Assembly (NCBI GenBank): GCA_015689735.1
Contig: WVSP01000004.1
Coordinates: 1-64,000, forward strand
Origin: Rhodobacterales bacterium LSUCC0031
GTDB taxonomy: Bacteria; Pseudomonadota; Alphaproteobacteria; Rhodobacterales; Rhodobacteraceae
Reading direction: 5' to 3'
DNA length: 64,000 bases
Below, one piece after another: positions 9,264-18,669 of this stretch. Below the pieces are notes generated by a model. The model did no database searches. It was given only the letters and a program-made list of their open reading frames with translations, and was not told the DNA's origin. A program made the translations under genes and the position numbers. Position 1 is the first letter of the stretch. The number at the start of each line of letters is the position of its first letter.

Positions 9264-10076
9264 TCAATGCGCAGGCAGGCTGACGCAATCGCGCAAGCTC
9301 CGCCCACCATCCACCGTGATGATCTCGCCCGTCACGAACCCTGCCCCTTCGGAGGCGAGGAATTGCACCGCCCCCGTCACCTCGCGTGCGGCAGCGATGC
9401 GGCCCATGGGGGTGCATTGCAGGATGTCTTCCCGCAGGCCATCGGTCTCGGCCAAGGCAGTCTTGAGGCTATGCGACATGACCGCTCCGAACGAGACGCC
9501 GTTGACCCGGATACGATGCGGCGCAAAGGCCAAAGCCAAGCTGCGCGTGGCCTGTTCAAGGGCCGCGGCCGCCACCGAATAGGCCAAGAGATCGGGGTGG
9601 CTACGCGGGGTGGCGATGGTCGAGATATTGATGATCGACCCAATCGCGCCGTCGCCTGTATTTCCACCTGCCTCGGCCTGCGCGATCATGCGCCGCGCCA
9701 CCGCTTGGCTGAGGCGCAACGCAGTCAGCATGTTTTGTTCCAGCAATGTCTCGACCGAGGTATCAGCAGGGTCGAGCGGATCGGTGATCATCAGCTGGCG
9801 GCTTGCATTGACCAGAATGTCGATCCGGTCAAACGCATCCACCGTGGCCGAGACAAGGTTTTCAACTGTCAGCCTTTGGCGCAGGTCGCCCGCGAACCAG
9901 CGCAGCTGACCTTGGTCATCGCTCATCTCACCACATTCATCGGTCAGCCGCGCCTTGTCGCGGTCCGCGAACATGACCTTGGCCCCACGGTCGAGAAAAT
10001 GGCGCGCAATCGCAAGGCCCACACCATTGGCGGCCCCCGTCACGATCGCGGTCTTGCCTTGGATGGATAATGTCAT
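9264..10076 (-). CDS. SDR family protein lacking the catalytic lysine
   Basis: The 270-residue protein has the Rossmann motif TGAANGVGLAIA at residues 13-24 and the C-terminal segment FVTGEIITVDGG of FabG-like reductases. The catalytic tyrosine is present at Y166, but the Lys four residues on is Ala170 (YSVAAAALEQ), and NNAG reads VNAS. The protein may have a changed reaction or act without catalysis. Its ATG overlaps the stop of the upstream methyltransferase gene by four bases, so the two are translationally coupled. Confidence 0.85.
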   Translation of the reverse strand: MTLSIQGKTAIVTGAANGVGLAIARHFLDRGAKVMFADRDKARLTDECGEMSDDQGQLRWFAGDLRQRLTVENLVSATVDAFDRIDILVNASRQLMITDPLDPADTSVETLLEQNMLTALRLSQAVARRMIAQAEAGGNTGDGAIGSIINISTIATPRSHPDLLAYSVAAAALEQATRSLALAFAPHRIRVNGVSFGAVMSHSLKTALAETDGLREDILQCTPMGRIAAAREVTGAVQFLASEGAGFVTGEIITVDGGRSLRDCVSLPAH

Positions 10077-11101
10077 CGCGTGAACGCCTCCCCGGTTATC
10101 GGCGCTTGGCGCTTGGGTTTCGCCGCCTCGTAGATCTTGTAGCCCTCAAGCTCGCCCAACAGGCGCCCCGTTCCAAAAGCCGCCTTGAGCGCGTCTTCAT
10201 ACGGCAAATGCCGGTTTGCGACCATGAAAAAGCGCCCATTGGGCTTGAGCATCCGCGCGGCCGCTGCGATGAAGGTGCGCCCAAGATCGGGGTCGGCATG
10301 GCGCCCGATGTGAAAGGGCGGATTGGCGACAATCGCGTCATAGGCGGCCTCGGGGGAAAACCGCGTGACATCGGCCCAGTGGAACCGCGCGCGCGGATCA
10401 TCGATATTGGCGGCCGCCGCCGTCAGCATGGCGTGATCGGCCTCGATCAGGTCGAGCGTGGTGATCGCCTCTTGCTCGGACAAGATCTCGCCTGCGACAT
10501 AGCCCCAGCCCGCCCCCAGATCGGCCACCCGGCCCGTCAACTGCGGCACAAGGGCCACCAGCAGTTCCGAGCCCCGGTCCGGCCCATCGGCCGAAAAGCC
10601 GCCCGGCACGGTCAGGTAACCCTCTTCGGTCTCGACGGGTTCGGTCAACCAATCCAATGTCACCTCGGGCAGTGCGTTGGGGCGGGCAAGCCAGATCAGC
10701 TTCCCATGCGCCTTTGCATAGCTGCCGGAAATCGGAAACTGTGCGCGCAGCGTCTTGAGGATCGTATCGATACCCTCGTCCTTTTGGCCATCCACCAGCA
10801 ATAGCCCACCGGGGGCAAGCGCGCCCAGCGCCGCCACAATGGCCGCCATGGTCCCGGCCTTGCCCTTGACGATCTGCACAAGGGCCGCGGCAAAGGGCAT
10901 CTCGTCGGGCAGTTCGGGGGTGACGGTCAGACCGCGCGCGGCCAACCTGTCATGATCGGGGGCAAAGCCCTGCACGCAATGCACCTCACCCAAGGGCGCC
11001 AGATCAGCGTCGCCGCGGGCATGCATCACCAAGACGGGGCCATCGGGCAAGACAAGCTCACCCGCCTCCATCGCAAGTATCCAACGCTCTGGTGTCATCA
11101 A
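10073..11101 (-). CDS. RsmC-like class I SAM-dependent rRNA methyltransferase
   Basis: The 342-residue protein has two methyltransferase-like halves, as in RsmC, which makes m2G1207 of 16S rRNA. The C-terminal half has the SAM-binding motif VADLGAGWGYV near residue 190 and the catalytic motif ANPPFH near residue 257. The N-terminal half is a degenerate, non-catalytic copy. It sits between clpS (17 bases upstream) and an overlapping SDR gene, forming a minus-strand operon. Its identity as RsmC itself, rather than RlmG, is likely but not certain. Confidence 0.82.
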   Translation of the reverse strand: MMTPERWILAMEAGELVLPDGPVLVMHARGDADLAPLGEVHCVQGFAPDHDRLAARGLTVTPELPDEMPFAAALVQIVKGKAGTMAAIVAALGALAPGGLLLVDGQKDEGIDTILKTLRAQFPISGSYAKAHGKLIWLARPNALPEVTLDWLTEPVETEEGYLTVPGGFSADGPDRGSELLVALVPQLTGRVADLGAGWGYVAGEILSEQEAITTLDLIEADHAMLTAAAANIDDPRARFHWADVTRFSPEAAYDAIVANPPFHIGRHADPDLGRTFIAAAARMLKPNGRFFMVANRHLPYEDALKAAFGTGRLLGELEGYKIYEAAKPKRQAPITGEAFTR

Positions 11102-11117
11102 GGCATGGAAGGACTGT

Positions 11118-11462
11118 CTAGTCCTCTTTCTCCATCGTGCATTGCAGCGGGTGCTGGTTGCGACGGGCGAAATCCATCACTTGCGCAACCTTGGTCTCGG
11201 CGATCTCGTAAGAGAAAACACCGACCACGGCCACGCCCTTCTTGTGGACGGTCAACATGATCTCGACCGCGTGACTGTGGCCGATCCCGAAAAACCGCTC
11301 AAGAACATGTACGACGAATTCCATCGGCGTATAGTCATCATTGAGCAGCAGCACCTTGTACATCGGCGGGCGCTGGGTCTTTGGTTTCGTCTTGGTGATG
11401 ACATTGGCATCGCCCTCGGGTTTGGGCTTGTCCGCCATCATCTGCCAGCGGTCGGTCTGCAT
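11118..11462 (-). CDS. clpS: ATP-dependent Clp protease adaptor ClpS
   Basis: The 114-residue adaptor delivers N-degron substrates to ClpAP. The core motif [17 protein letters not shown] and the downstream [15 protein letters not shown] are intact. A variable, lysine-rich N-terminal tail precedes them. I chose the ATG at 11462 because GGAG lies five bases upstream; the frame is open for 14 more codons. No clpA is seen next to it. It is divergent from a HAD phosphatase gene. Confidence 0.92.
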   Translation of the reverse strand: MQTDRWQMMADKPKPEGDANVITKTKPKTQRPPMYKVLLLNDDYTPMEFVVHVLERFFGIGHSHAVEIMLTVHKKGVAVVGVFSYEIAETKVAQVMDFARRNQHPLQCTMEKED

Positions 11463-11554
11463 CGCGTCTCCATTCCGCTTCGTTCTGCCCGATGTCCATC
11501 GCATGGGCGGAGTATATAAGCCGTAAGGCGATTCCGAAAAGGGGAGGTTAAGCC

Positions 11555-12259
11555 ATGGCCGCCGATTTGACCACCATTGGCTTTGATGCCGATGACACGC
11601 TGTGGCAAAACGAGACCTTTTTTCGTCTGACCCAAGAGCGTTTCGCCGCGCTTTTGGCCGATTATGCCGCGCCCGACCATCTGGCCGAACGCCTTCTGGC
11701 CGCCGAGCGGCGCAACCTTGGCCATTACGGGTTCGGGATCAAGGGCTTTGTCCTCTCGATGATCGAAACAGCGATCGAGGTGACCGATCACAAGGTGCCG
11801 GCCCCCGTCATCGCCGAGCTTCTGGCCGCAGGCCAAGAGATGCTGCGCCATCCGATCGCGCTCTTGCCCCATGCGCGCGAGGTGGTGGCCGAGCTTTCCA
11901 GCAGCCACAGGCTGGTCTTGATCACCAAGGGCGATCTGCTCGACCAAGAACGCAAACTGGCCCAATCGGGCTTGGGCGAGATGTTTGATGCCGTGGAAAT
12001 CGTCTCGGACAAGACCGCCGCCACCTATCACCGCGCCTTTGGTCGCCATGGCGACGGGCCGGAACGCGCGATGATGGTGGGCAATTCGATGAAATCCGAT
12101 ATCCGCCCCGCGCTTGATGCGGGCGCATGGGGCGTCTTTGTTCCTCATGATCTGACTTGGTCCTTCGAACATGCCGAGGCACCAGGCGCACATGCGCGTT
12201 TCCGCGAGTTGCCCAATCTGGGCGCCCTGCCTGCCCTGATCGCCGAGATCGGGGGGTAA
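11555..12259 (+). CDS. HAD-superfamily hydrolase
   Basis: The 234-residue protein has the HAD nucleophile motif DADDTLW at residues 11-17, motif II with LITKG near residue 122, and the acidic metal motif GNSMKSDI near residue 173. A four-helix cap of C1 type lies after motif I. This fits a small-molecule phosphatase of the YjjG/pyrimidine nucleotidase type, with unknown substrate. A CDP-alcohol phosphotransferase gene starts 4 bases after its stop. That spacing suggests that it could act on a lipid-phosphate intermediate, but this is inference. Confidence 0.85.
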   Translation: MAADLTTIGFDADDTLWQNETFFRLTQERFAALLADYAAPDHLAERLLAAERRNLGHYGFGIKGFVLSMIETAIEVTDHKVPAPVIAELLAAGQEMLRHPIALLPHAREVVAELSSSHRLVLITKGDLLDQERKLAQSGLGEMFDAVEIVSDKTAATYHRAFGRHGDGPERAMMVGNSMKSDIRPALDAGAWGVFVPHDLTWSFEHAEAPGAHARFRELPNLGALPALIAEIGG

Positions 12260-12263
12260 CGCC

Positions 12264-12875
12264 ATGCTCGACGCCCGCATCTTGCCCCTTCAACACCGCA
12301 TGCTCGACCCGATGGGCGCGTGGCTGGCCCATCGCGGCATCCCCGCCGATCACGTCACGCTGGCGGGCCTCGTCATCGGCCTTGCAGCGGCGGCCGCGGC
12401 GGGTTTGGGGTTGTTTGGACTTGCGCTGGTCGGGCTTGCCCTCAACCGGCTTGCCGATGGCCTTGACGGTGCTGTCGCGCGCGCCAAAGGGCCGACGGAT
12501 CGCGGCGCATTCCTTGATATCGCGCTTGATTTCGTGTTCTATGCAGCCTTCCCCTTGGGCTTTGTCTTGGCCGATCCGGCGGCCAATGCCCTCGCAGGCG
12601 CGGTCTTGATCGCAAGCTTCATTTTGTCGGGGACATCGTTTCTCGCCTTTGCGGTGATCGCGGCCAAGCGCGGCACACAGGCCATCGATTATCCGAGAAA
12701 GGGGATCTTCTATCTTGGTGGATTGACCGAAGGGGCCGAAACCATCGCGGCCTTCGCGCTGTTTTGCCTGTTTCCCGCAGCATTCCCTGTGCTGGCACTG
12801 GTCTTTGCCTTGGCCTGCATGATCACAGGGACGACGCGCCTGATCGCTGGCTGGAGGGTTTTCGGCCAGCTTTAA
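12264..12875 (+). CDS. CDP-alcohol phosphatidyltransferase family protein
   Basis: The 203-residue integral membrane enzyme has about six hydrophobic helices and the family signature DGLDGAVARAKGPTDRGAFL with the following DIALD, giving the Asp residues 65, 68, 85 and 89 that bind metal and CDP-alcohol. The alcohol acceptor cannot be deduced. It is four bases downstream of a HAD phosphatase. Its stop overlaps the stop of the convergent COQ9 gene by four bases. Confidence 0.88.
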   Translation: MLDARILPLQHRMLDPMGAWLAHRGIPADHVTLAGLVIGLAAAAAAGLGLFGLALVGLALNRLADGLDGAVARAKGPTDRGAFLDIALDFVFYAAFPLGFVLADPAANALAGAVLIASFILSGTSFLAFAVIAAKRGTQAIDYPRKGIFYLGGLTEGAETIAAFALFCLFPAAFPVLALVFALACMITGTTRLIAGWRVFGQL

Positions 12876-13558
12876 CGCCGCCAGCGCCCCGGCAGATCGG
12901 CAGGCGCGGCCCCCGGCGCCTTGATCTTGGCGGCAAGCCATTCATGCCCGGCCATCAGCGGCGCAAACAGTTTGCTCTCGCGCGCGGCCTTTTTCGCCCG
13001 CTCGATCTGCATCACATCATCGATGCGCCGATCGAGGAATGCCCAGCTTGCGCTGTGATCCATCGACTGATCGCCCAGCCAATACAGCACGGTTGCCGAA
13101 TAGACCCCAGACAGGGTCGCGCGCTTTGTGTACCAGTTCAGATCGTCCGACGTGTCGCCAAGGGCGGTCCAGATCGCATCGGCCGTCTGCCACAGCGCCT
13201 TGGCCCCGTCAGCGGCATGGATGGGCAGCGCAAACAGTGTCACGCCACGGCGTACCGCCTCCTTGTCGTGTTCGACCAGCTCCAACCGCGTGCGGATCGC
13301 AAAGCCAACCCGATCCGAGTAACGCAGCGCGCCAAGATCGGTCGCGGCCAGACGCGCCACCATCGCCGCATCTCCCTGCGCATGAAAGGCCAAGGCAAGA
13401 TCGACCGCCCCGCGCGCAAACAGCGCCCGCGCCTCTGGCAGGGTCAAACCTGCATCGCTTGCGGCAGCACGAAAGCTTGCCTCGGACCAGCCGTCGAAAG
13501 GCACATGCATCAAGGCAGCGGCGATCATTGAAGCTTTGGGATCTTGCATGTCTTGCAT
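12872..13558 (-). CDS. COQ9 family protein (ubiquinone biosynthesis)
   Basis: The 228-residue product matches the COQ9 family. It has an N-terminal TetR-like helical region and the conserved C-terminal block DDLNWYTKRATLSGVYSATV with YWLGDQS after it. In mitochondria COQ9 presents lipid intermediates to the hydroxylase COQ7, and alphaproteobacteria keep homologues. The ATG at 13558 is preferred over a GTG/ATG further upstream because the upstream residues are not family-like. It is divergent from rpsU. Confidence 0.88.
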   Translation of the reverse strand: MQDMQDPKASMIAAALMHVPFDGWSEASFRAAASDAGLTLPEARALFARGAVDLALAFHAQGDAAMVARLAATDLGALRYSDRVGFAIRTRLELVEHDKEAVRRGVTLFALPIHAADGAKALWQTADAIWTALGDTSDDLNWYTKRATLSGVYSATVLYWLGDQSMDHSASWAFLDRRIDDVMQIERAKKAARESKLFAPLMAGHEWLAAKIKAPGAAPADLPGRWRR

Positions 13559-13675
13559 GGCGCGCCTCTTTCCATCCGCTGTTGCAGCGACAGTAGACAA
13601 CATAGGGGGGCTTTGCTATAGGGCCACTTCCTGCTTTCAAACGCAACTCTAACTTAGGAAGGTGGTGACACCAGA

Positions 13676-13882
13676 ATGCAGGTAAGTGTTCGCGACAATA
13701 ACGTCGATCAAGCGCTCCGGGCTCTGAAGAAAAAACTTCAGCGCGAAGGCGTTTTTCGGGAAATGAAGCTCAAGCAACATTTCGAAAAGCCCTCCGTGAA
13801 AAAAGCACGCGAGAAGGCCGAGGCCGTCCGCCGTGCCCGTAAGCTGGCGCGCAAAAAGGCGCAGCGCGAAGGGATGCTCTGA
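13676..13882 (+). CDS. rpsU: 30S ribosomal protein S21
   Basis: The 68-residue, strongly basic protein begins [20 protein letters not shown] and ends in an Arg/Lys-rich tail, as expected for S21, the small-subunit protein near the anti-Shine-Dalgarno region. A GGAAGGTGGTG ribosome-binding region precedes the ATG. A strong terminator follows, so the gene is probably monocistronic. Confidence 0.97.
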   Translation: MQVSVRDNNVDQALRALKKKLQREGVFREMKLKQHFEKPSVKKAREKAEAVRRARKLARKKAQREGML

Positions 13883-13920
13883 ACGCACGCCCGATCGGTA
13901 ACGCGATCCGAAAAGACATA

Positions 13921-13949
13921 AACCCCCGCGGCCTCGCCCCGGGGGTTTT
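13921..13949 (+). terminator. Rho-independent terminator of rpsU
   Basis: The arms AACCCCCG (13921-13928) and CGGGGGTT (13940-13947) pair around an 11-base loop and run into TTTT. It lies 38 bases after the rpsU stop codon and may also shield the convergent lipoprotein gene. Confidence 0.85.
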
Positions 13950-13976
13950 GCTTTGCCTTGCGCTTGCGTGACGCGC

Positions 13977-14627
13977 TCAGTTCCCGGCGGCGACCTGCCG
14001 TGCAATCTCGCGGCTCAATTCGGCGCGCGCCTGCGCTTGCAGCAGTTCCAGATTGTCATCCGCATCGGTGTCGTAGATGCGGCTTTCGCGCACCCCATCA
14101 AGCGCACCGAATTGTTCCATCGTGCGCACGGGGAACCAATTGGCCGTGATCGCTTCGAAACCCGGCGTTTGCCCAAGCAAGCGGCTGATCGACAAGGAAC
14201 AGCGCGCAGGCGGCACCGCACCATGAGCCTCGACCGCCGCGATCAGTTGCTCTGCCGTCGCGGCGCTGATTTCGATCTCTTGCACGACGATGTGATAGGT
14301 CTCGCGCGCATGGTAATCGGTGTAGAATTGCAAAAACTGCGGCGTCATCCCGTAAAGCACATCGTTGCGCTCTGGGATCATCGGGTGGTACCAGCTGCCC
14401 GCCGGATCAAAGAGCACGCGTTGTTGCCCGTCGATCATCAGCGCGGAATGGCCGCCGCGCCCATCCCGGTTCGACACCATCGTCATAAGGGTCAGCGTGC
14501 TCGGCCCGGTCGGACGGTAATTGGCAGCACTGACGACAGTATCAGGCGCCCAGACCTCTTCGGCGACGCAGCCGCCCAGCGCACCGACCACCGCCAGTGC
14601 GGTCGCGATGCGCACAACAGGGTTCAT
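13977..14627 (-). CDS. Conserved lipoprotein of unknown function
   Basis: The 216-residue protein has a signal peptide ending in a lipobox (LGGC, Cys20), so it should be anchored in the envelope. The segment GGHSALMIDGQQRVLFDPAGSW looks like the His-containing strand of permuted papain-like or NlpC-like folds, but I cannot place a full catalytic set. Its ATG overlaps the stop of the cytochrome oxidase subunit IV gene by four bases, so translation is coupled. A link to respiration is not otherwise supported. Confidence 0.75.
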   Translation of the reverse strand: MNPVVRIATALAVVGALGGCVAEEVWAPDTVVSAANYRPTGPSTLTLMTMVSNRDGRGGHSALMIDGQQRVLFDPAGSWYHPMIPERNDVLYGMTPQFLQFYTDYHARETYHIVVQEIEISAATAEQLIAAVEAHGAVPPARCSLSISRLLGQTPGFEAITANWFPVRTMEQFGALDGVRESRIYDTDADDNLELLQAQARAELSREIARQVAAGN

Positions 14628-14764
14628 CGGAAGAAAATCGCCAAGACAATGACGATGCCGATGCTGATGAGGCCGACATTGACGCTCATCCGCATGAAAC
14701 CGGCGAATGTCTTTTCCTGCTCTGTGATGTCCATCTCGCCGTGCTTATGCTCGTGATCGGCCAT
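14624..14764 (-). CDS. aa3-type cytochrome c oxidase subunit IV
   Basis: The 46-residue protein begins MADHEHKHGEMDITEQEKTF and has one transmembrane helix (about residues 24-45). It matches the small subunit IV of bacterial aa3 oxidase, which in Paracoccus and Rhodobacter covers subunits I and III. The ATG at 14764 has GGAGGG upstream; the longer frame is spurious. No other oxidase genes are in the window. It is followed with overlap by a lipoprotein gene. Confidence 0.9.
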   Translation of the reverse strand: MADHEHKHGEMDITEQEKTFAGFMRMSVNVGLISIGIVIVLAIFFR

Positions 14765-14866
14765 ATCGTGATTCCCTCCGGTCTGGGTAAGGCGCTGCTT
14801 TTCACGGGGATTAGCGCATTCCGATGACCCTGTCAGCCCATCGTGCATCGGGCACGGCGCCGCAGG

Positions 14867-15892
14867 TCAGGCGATCAAATGATAGAGCCATGCCCCATCC
14901 GCGCGCCGCGTGCGCGCCACCGCGCCCAACGCCAAAAGGTGGTTCAAATGCGCCACCGCCTCGACCAAGGCAAGGCCATAGGTGCCGTCGTCGATCTGGC
15001 GCTTGAACAAGGGCGCGAAACAGTCGGCGGCGCAGCGCGGCCCTTTCGAGAGATGATCGCGCAACCGCGCAAGCGCGCCATGGTGATTGTCGATCAATTG
15101 ACGCAACCGATCGGGCAGCCCGGTAAAGGGCAGTTTGTGACCGGGCAGGACCAGATGCGCAGGCCGGGCCAAGGGCTGAAAACCCGCGCAACTCTCCAAC
15201 CATTCAGCCACGGGGTCGGCACCCGGCTCTGTCGCATAGACCCCCAGATTAGGCGAGATCGTCGCCAATAACTGATCGCCCCCGATGACCAGATGGTCAT
15301 CCCGACTCCAAAATGTCGCGTGATCGGGCGCATGTCCTTGACCAAAGCGGATATCCCAATCGCGCCCGCCCATGCGGATCGTGCCGCCATCATGCAGCCG
15401 TGTGAACCCCAGAGGGAGCGGATGGACCACGTCGCAGAAATTGAACGGCCGCTCGGTCCGGCGCTTGTCAAACAACGCAGCCGTCATGCCCGCGCCCTGC
15501 CAATGGGCCAGCGTCTCGGCCGATGGGGCAACCTGCTCATCCAAGCACAACATCCGCGCCATCAGCCACGCCGTGCGCGGCATCAACAGCTCCGCACCGC
15601 GCGCCTGAAACCAACCCGCAAGCCCCACATGGTCGGGGTGATGATGGGTGACGATCAACCGCCTGATCGGCTGACCGGCCAATGGCCCGGCCAAGGCCCC
15701 CTCCCACAAAGCGCGGGTCTTGGCCGTATCAAGGCCCGTATCAATCAGCGTCCAACCATCATCGTCACGCAGCGCATAGGCATTCACATGGTCAAGCGCC
15801 ATCGGCAGCGGCACACGCAACCACATGACATCGTCGGCGACAGCAATCGCTTCGCCGGGGGCGGGTGGCTGTGGAAAGGGTGTCACGATCAT
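14867..15892 (-). CDS. MBL-fold metallo-hydrolase
   Basis: The 341-residue protein carries the zinc-binding motif THHHPDHVG near residue 88, a third ligand region GQGHAPDH near residue 195, and IGGDQ near residue 210. A C-terminal winged-helix-like tail (residues 260-341) fits the glyoxalase-II-like group related to LACTB2. The substrate is unknown. The ATG at 15892 overlaps the stop of the upstream acyl-CoA dehydrogenase gene by four bases, so the pair is coupled and may act on one acyl-thioester route. Confidence 0.87.
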   Translation of the reverse strand: MIVTPFPQPPAPGEAIAVADDVMWLRVPLPMALDHVNAYALRDDDGWTLIDTGLDTAKTRALWEGALAGPLAGQPIRRLIVTHHHPDHVGLAGWFQARGAELLMPRTAWLMARMLCLDEQVAPSAETLAHWQGAGMTAALFDKRRTERPFNFCDVVHPLPLGFTRLHDGGTIRMGGRDWDIRFGQGHAPDHATFWSRDDHLVIGGDQLLATISPNLGVYATEPGADPVAEWLESCAGFQPLARPAHLVLPGHKLPFTGLPDRLRQLIDNHHGALARLRDHLSKGPRCAADCFAPLFKRQIDDGTYGLALVEAVAHLNHLLALGAVARTRRADGAWLYHLIA

Positions 15893-17580
15893 GCGCAAAG
15901 ATCTTGCGCGGGTAGATCATAAAGCCCTTCGGCCCCCTGCGCTGCTTGCGCAAAATGTGCGCGTGCCTCGGGCAAAAGGCGCTGGATATAAAACCGCGCC
16001 AAGGCCATGCGGGTCGCATCCCCTGCGCGGGCTGCACGCAGATGGTAATGCGCCCCCAATACGCGAGCAAAGCCCATCAGATAGGGCATCGCCCCCCCAA
16101 AGCGGTCATTTTGCTCCATCGCTAGCATCGCATCCGTCGCCTCGGCCAATTCACCCGCCGCCCCGGCCACGGCGGCCCCCAAGGCATCTGCACCTGCCGC
16201 CGCACTGATCTGGGCGATCACCGCCCTGATCGCCGCGCCGCCATCGGCCATCTTGCGCCCCACCAGATCCATCGCCTGGATCCCATTCGTGCCTTCGTAA
16301 ATCGCGGCAACCCGAACGTCGCGTGCGAATTGGGCCACCCCTGTTTCCTCGATAAAGCCCATCCCGCCATGCACTTGGATCCCGATATTGGCAATCTTGA
16401 TCCCCATCTCGGTGCCAAAGGCCTTGGCAATCGGCGTCAGCACGGCGGCGCGGGCGGCCGCGGTCGCATCGCCTGATCGGCCCAGATCGATCGCCACGGC
16501 CAAGTCAAAGGCCAGCGCGCGCGCGGCAAAGGTATCAGCCTTCATCTCAAACAACATACGCCGCACATCGGCATGATCGACGATCATGCCCGTGCCATCG
16601 ACAAGGGGCGATTGGCCTTGCTTGCGCCCTGCGGCATAGGCGGTGGCGGCCTGCGTGGCGGCTTCAGCGATCGAGACACCATGCAGCGCCACCCCCAAGC
16701 GCGCATTGTTCATCATGGTGAACATCGCGGCCAAGCCACGGTTCTCGTCACCGATCAACCACCCCGTGGCGCCATCATACTGCATCACGCATGTCGGGCT
16801 GCCATGCAGGCCCAGCTTATGCTCAAGGCTCACGACCTTCAGGCGATTGGCCACCCCCGGCGCACCCGCGTCATCAGGAATGAACTTAGGCACAAGGAAG
16901 AGCGAAATGCCCCTGCTCCCCCCCGGCGCATCGGGCAAGCGCGCCAACACCAGATGCACGACATTCTCGGCAAAATCAGTATCGCCCCACGAAATATAAA
17001 TCTTCTGCCCCGTCACCGCATAGGTGCCATCGCCGTTCGGCACCGCCTTGGTCGCGAGCGCACCCACATCCGATCCAGCCTGCGGCTCGGTCAGGTTCAT
17101 GGTGCCGCACCAATCGCCGCTGATCAGCTTGGGCAGGTAAAGCGCCTTGATCGTATCGGAGGCGTGATGCTCCAGCGCTTCGATTTGGCCTTGGGTCATC
17201 AACGGGTTCAGCTCCAGCGCAAGGCAGGCCGCACCCGCCATGTCATTGACACAGGTCGCCACCGTCTGCGGCAAGCCCAACCCCCCATAGGCCGGATCGG
17301 CGGTCATCGCCGTCATCCCCGCATCTGCCATGGCGCGGTAGCCTGCGGCATATCCCGGCGAGGTCCGCACAACCCCGTTCTCCAGCCGCGCAGGATGCAG
17401 ATCACCTTGCCGGTTGAGCGGGGCCAACACCTCCTCACAGATGCGCCCCACCTCTGCCAGCATGGCCCCCACCATGTCAGGCGTCGCCTCCGCAAAAGCG
17501 GGCAAGGCGGCAACGCGGTCGAAATCGACGATATGACGCAACAAGAAAGCATATTCATCGACAGGTGCGCGATATGGCAT
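15889..17580 (-). CDS. Acyl-CoA dehydrogenase, long form with C-terminal domain
   Basis: The 563-residue flavoenzyme begins MPYRAPVDEYAFLLRHIVDF and contains the acyl-CoA dehydrogenase signature LTEPQAGSDVGAL near residue 166 and the FAD/catalytic segment YEGTNGIQAMDL near residue 430. The extra C-terminal domain and length match the group that includes DmdC (methylmercaptopropionyl-CoA dehydrogenase) and medium-chain enzymes. The substrate is not decided by sequence. It is followed by an overlapping MBL hydrolase and is divergent from a Sua5-type gene. Confidence 0.9.
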   Translation of the reverse strand: MPYRAPVDEYAFLLRHIVDFDRVAALPAFAEATPDMVGAMLAEVGRICEEVLAPLNRQGDLHPARLENGVVRTSPGYAAGYRAMADAGMTAMTADPAYGGLGLPQTVATCVNDMAGAACLALELNPLMTQGQIEALEHHASDTIKALYLPKLISGDWCGTMNLTEPQAGSDVGALATKAVPNGDGTYAVTGQKIYISWGDTDFAENVVHLVLARLPDAPGGSRGISLFLVPKFIPDDAGAPGVANRLKVVSLEHKLGLHGSPTCVMQYDGATGWLIGDENRGLAAMFTMMNNARLGVALHGVSIAEAATQAATAYAAGRKQGQSPLVDGTGMIVDHADVRRMLFEMKADTFAARALAFDLAVAIDLGRSGDATAAARAAVLTPIAKAFGTEMGIKIANIGIQVHGGMGFIEETGVAQFARDVRVAAIYEGTNGIQAMDLVGRKMADGGAAIRAVIAQISAAAGADALGAAVAGAAGELAEATDAMLAMEQNDRFGGAMPYLMGFARVLGAHYHLRAARAGDATRMALARFYIQRLLPEARAHFAQAAQGAEGLYDLPAQDLCA

Positions 17581-17702
17581 GAAACGGCTCTCCCCTTCCC
17601 GTGTTGATGCCAAGTGATTGCATGGGCGCGCCCTTCGCGCTACCCCCGCACAGATTGTGGGCCAGTCGCCGGAACGATCAACCCCAACGTGACGTCAGAG
17701 CG

Positions 17703-18659
17703 ATGCAAAGAGCCGAAGATCTTCTACCAGATAGTGCCGGGATCGCCCGCGCCGCGGCACTGTTGCGTGCAGGCGCTCTCGTCGCGCTGCCCAGCGAAAC
17801 CGTCTATGGTTTGGCCGCCGATGCGACAGATGACGCCGCCGTCGCCGCGATCTATGCGGCCAAGGGGCGCCCTGCCTTCAACCCGTTGATCGTGCACCTT
17901 CCCGATCTGGCCAGTGCCATGGAGATCGCCGATTTCCCCGGTCCGGCACTGGCGCTCGCCACGGCCTTCTGGCCCGGCCCGCTGACCCTCGTGCTGCCCC
18001 TTCGGCCCGGCCACGGGCTCTCGGCGCGGGTCACCGCGGGCCACGCCACGGTGGCGATCCGGCTGCCCGCCCACCCGGCCATGCACGCGGTGCTGCGCGC
18101 CGCCAACCGCCCCGTTGCAGCCCCCTCCGCCAACCCTTCGGGACAGATCAGCGCGACCACCGCCGCCCATGTGCGCGCCGGGCTCGGCATGCGGATCGCG
18201 GCCATTCTTGATGGCGGGCCGACCGAACGGGGGCTTGAATCAACCATCCTCGCCCCCAGCGCCGATGGCACCCGCCTTTTGCGCGAAGGTGCCATCCCAC
18301 GCGAAACGATCATCCCGATCACCGGCGCGCTCATCACCGATACCACCCCCGGCGCGCGGGTCGAGGCACCGGGTCAAATGGCCAGCCACTACGCACCGCG
18401 CACCGCGCTCCTGCTTGGCGGCACAGCACAACCGGCCGAGATCACGATCGGCTTTGGCCCCATGGATTGCGATCTGAACCTCTCGGAAAGCGGCGATCTG
18501 GCGCAAGCCGCGAGCCGACTCTTCGCCATCCTGCACCAAGCCGATGCACTCGCCTGTGACCGCAACAGCCCTGCAATCCGCGTCTCCCCCATTCCCGACA
18601 TCGGGATCGGCCGCGCGATCAACGACCGCCTACGCCGCGCCGCCGCCCCCCGCACCTGA
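17703..18659 (+). CDS. L-threonylcarbamoyladenylate synthase (Sua5 type)
   Basis: The 318-residue enzyme makes threonylcarbamoyl-AMP from threonine, bicarbonate and ATP for the t6A37 modification of tRNA. The N-terminal YrdC domain (LVALPSETVYGLAADA, KGRPAFNPLIVHL, PSANPSGQIS) is followed by the C-terminal Sua5 domain (PGQMASHYAPRTALLL). This is the long, two-domain form. The ATG at 17703 precedes the family start; the frame is open upstream. A three-unit hairpin repeat follows the stop codon. Confidence 0.93.
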   Translation: MQRAEDLLPDSAGIARAAALLRAGALVALPSETVYGLAADATDDAAVAAIYAAKGRPAFNPLIVHLPDLASAMEIADFPGPALALATAFWPGPLTLVLPLRPGHGLSARVTAGHATVAIRLPAHPAMHAVLRAANRPVAAPSANPSGQISATTAAHVRAGLGMRIAAILDGGPTERGLESTILAPSADGTRLLREGAIPRETIIPITGALITDTTPGARVEAPGQMASHYAPRTALLLGGTAQPAEITIGFGPMDCDLNLSESGDLAQAASRLFAILHQADALACDRNSPAIRVSPIPDIGIGRAINDRLRRAAAPRT

Positions 18660-18669
18660 CCTATCCCTT

